Assembly (NCBI GenBank): GCA_023267775.1
Contig: JAHFMQ010000029.1
Span: 1 to 9,915, forward strand
Reading direction: 5' to 3'
Length of the DNA: 9,915 nucleotides
DNA from: Candidatus Kaiserbacteria bacterium
GTDB lineage: Bacteria > Patescibacteriota > Minisyncoccia > Phycocordibacterales > Phycocordibacteraceae
In this document: one piece after another, positions 5,816 to 9,915 of the stretch
How positions within the stretch are numbered: the stretch's first letter is position 1
Layout: each line of letters opens with the position of its first letter
Notes under the pieces: model-generated
What the model was told of the DNA's origin: nothing
Databases searched by the model: none
The model's input: only the letters and a program-made list of their open reading frames with translations
Position numbers and translations under genes: made by a program

Positions 5816-5910
5816 GAAGCCCTCCCTTCTATAATATTCGTTTAAAGGTTCAAAAAGTTTCTGGTCAAAAGGTTACTCCCCTATAGCATGTTCTGCAACA
5901 CGCCGAGTAC

Positions 5911-5964
5911 CTACAGAATTCGGCCGACTGTTTCCAGTCGGCCGTTCCCATAAAAGATCCTCAT
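5911..5964 (-). CDS. 17-codon mini-ORF with strong ribosome site
   Basis: On the - strand AAAGGAG lies 9 bases before an ATG (5962-5964) that opens a 17-residue frame, MRIFYGNGRLETVGRIL, ending in TAG at 5911-5913. A promoter-like pair lies upstream in the 3' end of dus (6003-6030). Hairpin T5 (5921-5944) falls inside the frame, so translation would open it. It precedes the 148-aa gene by 95 bases. It could be a leader peptide, an independent microprotein, or the remnant of a unit whose gene body was lost. Being so short, it could also be chance; the ribosome site and promoter are the only support. Confidence 0.35.
   Translation of the reverse strand: MRIFYGNGRLETVGRIL
5921..5944 (-). terminator. 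Hairpin T5, inside the mini-ORF
   Basis: CGGCCGACTG and its exact complement form a 10-bp stem around TTTC (5931-5934). No U-tract follows on the - strand (AATTCTGTAGG), so it is a weak rho-independent terminator at best. It may serve as the end signal of dus or as a translation-sensitive attenuator. Its 5' arm in transcript sense is ACGGCCGACTGG, like T2 and T4. Confidence 0.5.
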
Positions 5965-5998
5965 CACCAATTTCTCCTTTCTCGTGGCGTTGGAACAC

Positions 5999-6982
5999 CT
6001 ATAAAATATCATTTCCCGTATGGTTCGCAATGATCGCTGAAAGCTCTGTGGAAGTACTGGCTTGCATAAGTTTCGCGCGTAATTCTGCTGCACCATCGAA
6101 CCCCGTCACGAACGCTTTAATGTGCTTCTTCAGTATCGAGAAATTTTTTGGCGGCGTGAGTTTTTCAAAGTCTTGTGCGAGTTCGATGAGCGCCGCGAGC
6201 TTCAGAGCGAGCGGCGTATCTTCAGTTTTCCGCCCGGCAAATACCCACGGATTACCAAACATAGCCCGACCGAGCATCGCGCCGTCACAGCCTGATTCGG
6301 AAATTTTAATTTGAGCATCTTCCAAGTCCTGAACATCGCCGTTTCCAATGAGTAGCACACTTGGATTAACACGATTACGAATCGCGACCGCTTTATTCAT
6401 GAGGGTCCAGTCGGCGGGCACAAGCGACATGTCTTTTCTCGTGCGCAGATGGAGCGTAATCGCAGCAGGGTTCGCTTCAAGAAGCGCGATGAGCCATTCA
6501 TCGAGCGATTCTTTGTTGTACCCCACGCGCGTCTTCACCGAGACCGGTAGACTGCTTGCCTCCTGTGCCGCACGAATAAGCTCCGCGGCAAGTTTCGGAT
6601 TCTTCACAAGTGCTGCACCCGCTCCCTGCTTTTCAATCGCACGATCTGGACAACCCATGTTGAGATCAACGCCATCAAAACCAAGCCCGGCAACCAATTT
6701 CGTCGCATACGAAATCATGTCTGGTTTCGATGAAAATATTTGCGCCAGAATCGGCCGTTCGGCAGGAGTCTTCGACAGAATTCCCATGAGCGGATTCTCC
6801 TCGTCTTTCATCTTCTTGATCTCGCGAGTGTGGTAGAGACCATCGGCCGACACGAATTCAGTCCAGAATACATCCGGTGCACCACGTTTTGCGACGAGCT
6901 GCCGAAACGCAGCATCAGTCACGTCCGCCATCGGTGCCATGACGAAAAATGGTTTTGTGAGACTCTGCCAGAACGACTGCAT
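5999..6982 (-). CDS. dus: tRNA-dihydrouridine synthase (DusB-like)
   Basis: This 327-residue flavoenzyme reduces specific uridines in the D-loop of tRNA to dihydrouridine using FMN and NAD(P)H. The TIM-barrel motifs appear in order. FFVMAPMADVTDAAFR (12-27) is the first FMN strand. VDLNMGCPDRAIEKQGAGAAL (105-125) carries catalytic Cys111 in the NxGCP motif. VSVKTRVGY (147-155) has the substrate/FMN Lys150, and ITLHLRTR (175-182) has His178. GNGDV (213-217) and GCDGAMLGRAMFGNPW (231-246) form the phosphate-binding loops. A helical C-terminal domain ends in FDGAAELRAKLMQA. The ATG at 6980-6982 has no Shine-Dalgarno; TGC-TAGTGT lies 6 bases upstream, another leaderless-type start. It follows the ftsQ-like gene by 24 bases. 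The exact Dus subtype and target position cannot be fixed from sequence alone. Confidence 0.95.
   Translation of the reverse strand: MQSFWQSLTKPFFVMAPMADVTDAAFRQLVAKRGAPDVFWTEFVSADGLYHTREIKKMKDEENPLMGILSKTPAERPILAQIFSSKPDMISYATKLVAGLGFDGVDLNMGCPDRAIEKQGAGAALVKNPKLAAELIRAAQEASSLPVSVKTRVGYNKESLDEWLIALLEANPAAITLHLRTRKDMSLVPADWTLMNKAVAIRNRVNPSVLLIGNGDVQDLEDAQIKISESGCDGAMLGRAMFGNPWVFAGRKTEDTPLALKLAALIELAQDFEKLTPPKNFSILKKHIKAFVTGFDGAAELRAKLMQASTSTELSAIIANHTGNDIL
6003..6030 (-). promoter_or_regulatory. Putative promoter within the 3' end of dus, for the mini-ORF unit
   Basis: On the - strand TTGCGA (complement of 6025-6030) is followed after 16 bases by TATTTT (complement of 6003-6008), preceded by TGA as an extended -10. 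A start near 5996 gives a 5' UTR of about 32 bases with AAAGGAG. Confidence 0.4.
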
Positions 6983-7006
6983 GTGGCTACACTAGCACTA
7001 GAGTCG

Positions 7007-7960
7007 CTATTTCGGCGATACCGCGCGCTTTAAATAAATTTTCCCCGGGAATCGTAGGTCGACGTACTGCAGTGTCGGATCGGTAAGATTTACTTGAGTT
7101 TTTGCTGAGACGAGCGCCGTGTACGCATTCTGTTCATCGCCGAGGAGATAGGTGATGCGCAAACCTGAAGCAATAGAGTGTGTCGATGTGCTCATGAAAA
7201 AATCTACTTCATCGCCGTGAATGACGATGCTCGCAACTGATTTACCAAATGATTCGAGTTGGCGTGCAAAATCAAACACCGTGGGGACATGATCTGCATC
7301 TTTGAGTGTGGCGCCGATCGGTGAAGGCGTTCCATCCTGAAAAGTGTCAAAGAGAATAAAGGGAGTGAGTGTTTTGTCGGGATTTGATTCTGAGAGAGAT
7401 TGTTGCATACCGTCAGAGCTGAGGAACGATTCCGTTGCTGACGCGTACACGAACCCGCCTGCATCAAACAGATAGCATTCGTTATATGGCGTGGGGATCA
7501 CTTCCTTTATGAGGTTCCCTGAGGTCGTGGAGTCAGCAGGTGTCCCACACCAATGTGCAATGGGTACGCGATAGTTCGCCTTGATCGAAAGCCCGGTCAG
7601 ACCATTTCTAAAAAGCGAGACTGCGGCGATGTCAGGATGAGCAGCAATAATTTCCTCATGAATACGGGAGGCGGGATAAAAAATAGTTGAGTCGCGAGGA
7701 ATAATTCCAAAATAAGTTCCTTGTAGTGCTGTTTTGGCGATGTCCATAAGCGACGCGTCGGCATCCTGAACATCAATTTCTGAAATACGCACTGCAGGCT
7801 GCCACAGACCGTAAACCATTCCGCCGACACACAGGAAAAAAAGTATGGTGCATGCAATGCGCAGATAGCGGCGGCGTTTACGCCGCCGCTCCGACAAGCC
7901 CTGCCTGCCGGCAGGCAGGCGCTCGTTATCGCGCGAGACCGATGATCTGCTTACCGACAT
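7007..7960 (-). CDS. ftsQ: FtsQ/DivIB-like cell division protein
   Basis: The 317-residue protein is a bitopic inner-membrane divisome component, which links early and late division proteins. It has a very basic N-terminal tail (SERRRKRRRYLR, 23-34), one membrane helix (about 35-52, IACTILFFLCVGGMVYGL) and a POTRA domain beginning VRISEIDVQDADASLMDIAK. The C-terminal strand LQYVDLRFPGKIYLK is typical of FtsQ. The ATG at 7958-7960 is preferred over a TTG at 7969. Either way the gene overlaps the end of serS, by 35 bases from the ATG. Residues 15-21 (LPAGRQG) are encoded by the 20-bp palindrome at 7900-7919. A start at a TTG just after the palindrome (L22) would avoid the overlap and keep the basic tail, so the true N-terminus is uncertain. 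No own promoter is visible; it is probably read from serS. Confidence 0.82.
   Translation of the reverse strand: MSVSRSSVSRDNERLPAGRQGLSERRRKRRRYLRIACTILFFLCVGGMVYGLWQPAVRISEIDVQDADASLMDIAKTALQGTYFGIIPRDSTIFYPASRIHEEIIAAHPDIAAVSLFRNGLTGLSIKANYRVPIAHWCGTPADSTTSGNLIKEVIPTPYNECYLFDAGGFVYASATESFLSSDGMQQSLSESNPDKTLTPFILFDTFQDGTPSPIGATLKDADHVPTVFDFARQLESFGKSVASIVIHGDEVDFFMSTSTHSIASGLRITYLLGDEQNAYTALVSAKTQVNLTDPTLQYVDLRFPGKIYLKRAVSPK
7867..7890. repeat. Perfect 10-bp inverted repeat inside ftsQ
   Basis: AGCGGCGGCG and its exact complement flank TTTA, all inside the codons for the Arg-rich tail of the ftsQ-like gene. There is no U-tract. It lies 10 bases past the 20-bp palindrome on the transcript, and both lie just after the serS stop, so the two hairpins could affect read-through or mRNA stability. 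Confidence 0.6.
7900..7919. repeat. 20-bp palindrome of the Parcubacteria LPAGRQG type
   Basis: CCTGCCTGCCGGCAGGCAGG is a perfect palindrome. The same sequence is, from general knowledge, a dispersed element in many Parcubacteria-type genomes, where it often appears in frame as LPAGRQG. Here it adds exactly that peptide to the N-terminal tail of the ftsQ-like protein and ends 6 bases from the serS stop codon. Confidence 0.85.
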
Positions 7961-9194
7961 ACGGCACAAGAGCTTCTGGCACTTTGATAGAGCCGTCCGG
8001 CTGTTGATAGTTCTCGACGATGGAAACCAGAATGCGCGGCGTCGGGATCGCGGTGGAATTCAACGAATGCGGGAAGCGCATAGTTCCCTCTGCGTCGCGA
8101 TAACGAATGTTAAGTCGTCGCGTCTGGAAATCATGGAAATAGGAAGCAGAACTTATCTCTCGATACTTGCCCTCTCCAGGCACCCACAATTCGATATCGT
8201 ATTTCTTTACTTGTCCGAGCCCGAGATCGCCGCCGCAATTCACCACCGTGTGGTACGGAATTTTTAGAAGTTCGATAAATTCTTCGGTATTACGATTGAG
8301 CCACTCATGGAGGCGCACCGATTCGTCATGCTCTGCGCGGCAAAGAATAATTTGTTCCCATTTGAAAAATTCGTGGACGCGGATGAGACCATTGACGTCT
8401 TTCCCATGCGCACCAGCCTCGCGACGGAAGCATGGAGAGAACGCAAGGAACTGAATCGGGTTTGCGGACACATCGATTATGTCATTCATGTAATACGCCA
8501 TACTTGCGACTTCTGAAGTGCCCGCGAGATACTCCCCATCCTGTGTTTTATAAAGATCTTCTTCTCCTTGCGGAAGGTACCCGGTGCCCAAGAGTGTTTC
8601 GCGACGCACGAGAGATGGTGCGGAGAGTGGCACGAGCCCTTTTGCAGAGAAATGCTTGAGTGCGAGCTGCCACACTGCGTTCATAAGCAACACCGCATCG
8701 CCTTTGAGGAAATACCCGCGAAAGCCGGCGACCTTCGCGCCGCGCTCGAAGTCGGCGATATCAAGCGCGGTCATGAGTTCGACGTGATTTTTTGGCGTAA
8801 ACGCGAAGGTCGCCGGTTCTCCCCACTTCTTGACCTCTTTATTGTCAGCATCGCTTACGCCATCTGGTACGGACATGTCCGGAATGTTCGGCACTGTGAG
8901 CATGAGCTTCTGCCATTCGATCATCACAGTTTTCAGTTTCTCTTCTGTCTCGTTCATACCGTTTTTGAGCTGGCGCATCGCCTCAAGCAGTTTCTCGCGT
9001 TCGCTACCAGTCGCACGCTGAATTTCAGAACTTCTGCGGTTCTGTTCGGAACGCTTTGCGTCAAATTCCTGACGGAGAGTTTTGCGTTCGTCATCGACTG
9101 CAAGCAAGCGATCTATGTCTGCATCAATTCGCTTTTTCGCTGCGCCGGCTTTAATGATGTCGGCATTTTCCCGAATGAAATGAATATCGAGCAT
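7926..9194 (-). CDS. serS: Seryl-tRNA synthetase
   Basis: The 422-residue protein charges tRNA-Ser (and tRNA-Sec where present) with serine in the cytoplasm. Residues 1-110 form the N-terminal antiparallel coiled coil that grips the long variable arm of tRNA-Ser (from MLDIHFIRENADIIKAGAAK through the Glu/Lys/Arg-rich helices). The class II core follows: TSE at 226-228, motif 2 FSPCFRREAG (252-261) leading to the HEFFKWEQ segment (274-281), and motif 3 NSTAIPTPRILVSIVENYQ (379-397). The motif 3 lead-in NSTAIPTPR differs from the more usual NGS.LAV.R form but keeps Asn379 and Arg387. The length is normal. The ATG at 9192-9194 has TATACT 7 bases upstream and no Shine-Dalgarno. The ftsQ-like gene overlaps its end. 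Confidence 0.97.
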   Translation of the reverse strand: MLDIHFIRENADIIKAGAAKKRIDADIDRLLAVDDERKTLRQEFDAKRSEQNRRSSEIQRATGSEREKLLEAMRQLKNGMNETEEKLKTVMIEWQKLMLTVPNIPDMSVPDGVSDADNKEVKKWGEPATFAFTPKNHVELMTALDIADFERGAKVAGFRGYFLKGDAVLLMNAVWQLALKHFSAKGLVPLSAPSLVRRETLLGTGYLPQGEEDLYKTQDGEYLAGTSEVASMAYYMNDIIDVSANPIQFLAFSPCFRREAGAHGKDVNGLIRVHEFFKWEQIILCRAEHDESVRLHEWLNRNTEEFIELLKIPYHTVVNCGGDLGLGQVKKYDIELWVPGEGKYREISSASYFHDFQTRRLNIRYRDAEGTMRFPHSLNSTAIPTPRILVSIVENYQQPDGSIKVPEALVPYVGKQIIGLAR

Positions 9195-9201
9195 ATGAGT
9201 C

Positions 9202-9212
9202 AGTATATACCA
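9202..9212 (-). promoter_or_regulatory. Leaderless-type promoter of serS
   Basis: On the - strand TATACT (complement of 9202-9207) ends 7 bases before the serS ATG. Alternatively TGG-TATATA (complement of 9204-9212) is an extended -10. Either predicts a start at or within a few bases of the ATG. The box lies between serS and the stop codon of the upstream gene. Confidence 0.55.
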
Positions 9213-9213
9213 C

Positions 9214-9786
9214 CTAGTTCACGACCTCTCCTAACAGTGTTGTGGCGGAAGCTCCTCCATTCAATCGATAGTCTTCTAGAATCTTCACCAATTTGCTTTT
9301 TGTAATAGAAAATCCAGTGGGTATCAAATAGACCTCGTTTCCATCAATCATTTTTATAAGGATATATCTCTGTGGAAATTTCGTGTAATGTCTCCATTGT
9401 AAAGTAATTTGGAGAATTTCCTTCCAAGGAAGAATGGTGTTTTTGGTCGCACCTAAACCAAGGAACACAGCCCAAGGACCGAATTTTTTTTCTGCTAAAT
9501 GGCCTGGAATGACTTCCATACCATTAGCATTCAAGATTAGAAATGGCTGTCTATTACCTGAGAACCGTAGAATGCGCTGGACGAGCACCACGATACCAAT
9601 TAAGAATATGACACCAAAAAATAAAGCAAGTAAGGTTAGCATTGTGTCACTTAAAAAATATGGGGCTAGGGTAAACTCCACTAGTAGGAGAATAATAATG
9701 AGTGCCGTGAGACTTAGGATGTAGCCCATTCTGCTTTCGTAAAAAATTATCGCACCGCTTTGAGGATCAGTCGCGATATTCCGCAT
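9214..9786 (-). CDS. Two-TM membrane protein with a PH-like cytoplasmic domain
   Basis: The ATG at 9784-9786 gives 190 residues. A longer frame to 9834 would run through the promoter and the divergent gene. Residues about 21-43 (YILSLTALIIILLLVEFTLAPYF) and 48-70 (MLTLLALFFGVIFLIGIVVLVQR) are two membrane helices in a hairpin. The rest is strand-rich and ends in a helix: FLILNANGMEVIPG, TILPWKEILQITLQW, RYILIKMIDGNEVYLIP, then SKLVKILEDYRL. The order strand - W.eI - strand - helix is that of small bacterial PH-like domains after a TM pair (YcxB or STM3941-like proteins). The family link is from pattern only; no role is known. The protein has no link to neighbouring serS beyond proximity. Confidence 0.62.
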   Translation of the reverse strand: MRNIATDPQSGAIIFYESRMGYILSLTALIIILLLVEFTLAPYFLSDTMLTLLALFFGVIFLIGIVVLVQRILRFSGNRQPFLILNANGMEVIPGHLAEKKFGPWAVFLGLGATKNTILPWKEILQITLQWRHYTKFPQRYILIKMIDGNEVYLIPTGFSITKSKLVKILEDYRLNGGASATTLLGEVVN

Positions 9787-9794
9787 AATGGTTG

Positions 9795-9802
9795 AGTATA
9801 CT
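9795..9802. promoter_or_regulatory. Shared symmetrical -10 box for two divergent genes
   Basis: AGTATACT is its own reverse complement. On the - strand TATACT (complement of 9795-9800) lies 8 bases before the membrane protein ATG. On the + strand TATACT (9797-9802) lies 6 bases before the GTG at 9809. The two -10 boxes overlap in four bases, so polymerase bound in one direction excludes the other. Confidence 0.6.
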
Positions 9803-9808
9803 ATAAAC

Positions 9809-9915
9809 GTGACCATCAAGGAATTACAGCGCACAGAATGGCCAAAGCAATTGCTTGAAATACCTCAGTTGCCGAAGAAGCTTTGGATTCGCGGCTCTCT
9901 GCCCGCTGTTGGGAC
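9809..9915 (+). CDS. dprA: DprA/Smf-like DNA processing protein, N-terminal fragment
   Basis: From a GTG at 9809-9811 the frame stays open to the window end (35 codons): MTIKELQRTEWPKQLLEIPQ, then LPKKLWIRGSLPAVG. The pattern of a short lead-in followed by WP..L..IP.LPK.LWIRG.LP is that of the segment just before the Rossmann domain of DprA, which brings RecA to incoming single-stranded DNA in natural transformation. In small genomes DprA often lacks the SAM/HTH extensions, in keeping with this short N-terminus. No Shine-Dalgarno is present; TATACT lies 6 bases upstream. The GxGS/GGARGID motifs would be outside the window, so the call rests on about 20 residues. Confidence 0.6.
   Translation, partial: MTIKELQRTEWPKQLLEIPQLPKKLWIRGSLPAVG

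Noticed and set aside
762..5997. Further GTTGGAAC occurrences (about 766, 5163, 5989) as extra copies of the R1/R2 repeat
   Set aside because: Only 8 bases match, with no GTCTG or TTAAG in register; this many are expected by chance, and two are inside coding sequence.
5911..6096. 61-residue - strand frame starting inside dus
   Set aside because: It overlaps the Dus C-terminus in another frame and has no ribosome site at its start; only the last 17 codons have one.
8004..9305. Long + strand frames opposite serS, including one of 245 codons
   Set aside because: Antisense shadows of serS, without ribosome sites or recognisable motifs.
1..9915. CRISPR array, insertion sequence with transposase, rRNA
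   Set aside because: No regularly spaced repeats, no transposase motifs and no rRNA-like sequence were seen on reading both strands.

Overview
The window looks like a chromosomal segment from a reduced-genome bacterium of the Candidate Phyla Radiation (Patescibacteria), most likely a Parcubacteria-type lineage. Three things suggest this. A perfect 20-bp CCTGCC/GGCAGG palindrome, of the kind dispersed through such genomes and read as LPAGRQG, lies inside an ftsQ-like gene. DnaX is short and lacks its usual zinc module. Compact housekeeping genes alternate with small orphan genes. This placement is inference from the sequence; no search was run.

Layout. Positions 1-171 hold the C-terminal end of a + strand protein. 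Every complete gene after it is on the - strand. Positions 186-1500 hold two single accessory genes, a peptidase E homologue and a SLOG/Rossmann protein. Each is followed by the same ~35-bp repeat, and a diverged third copy lies before the second gene, so the block resembles a small cassette array. Positions 1592-1662 hold tRNA-Gln(UUG). Positions 1677-2387 hold an HTH plus LAGLIDADG-like gene broken by an in-frame TGA. Positions 2450-3475 hold dnaX. Positions 3511-5996 form an accessory island: four orphan genes (155, 115, 213 and 148 aa) and one 17-codon mini-ORF. Each has a Shine-Dalgarno site and a strong GC hairpin next to its 3' end, and most have a recognisable sigma70-type promoter. 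Positions 5999-9194 hold dus (tRNA dihydrouridine synthase), an ftsQ-like gene and serS, with ftsQ overlapping the end of serS. Positions 9214-9786 encode a two-TM membrane protein. It diverges from a + strand gene at 9809 that appears to be the start of dprA; one symmetrical -10 box can serve both.

Function. The housekeeping genes cover replication (DnaX clamp-loader ATPase), translation (SerRS, tRNA-Gln), tRNA modification (Dus), division (FtsQ) and DNA uptake/recombination (DprA). Initiation signals differ between the two gene classes. Housekeeping and cassette-like genes have a -10-like box (often TATACT) only 5-9 nt from the start codon and no Shine-Dalgarno, which predicts leaderless mRNAs. 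The 3.5-6.0 kb island genes have normal 5' UTRs with AGGAGG-type sites. That island, with its related terminator-like hairpins, and the repeat-flanked genes at 0.2-1.5 kb are the parts most worth a second look.
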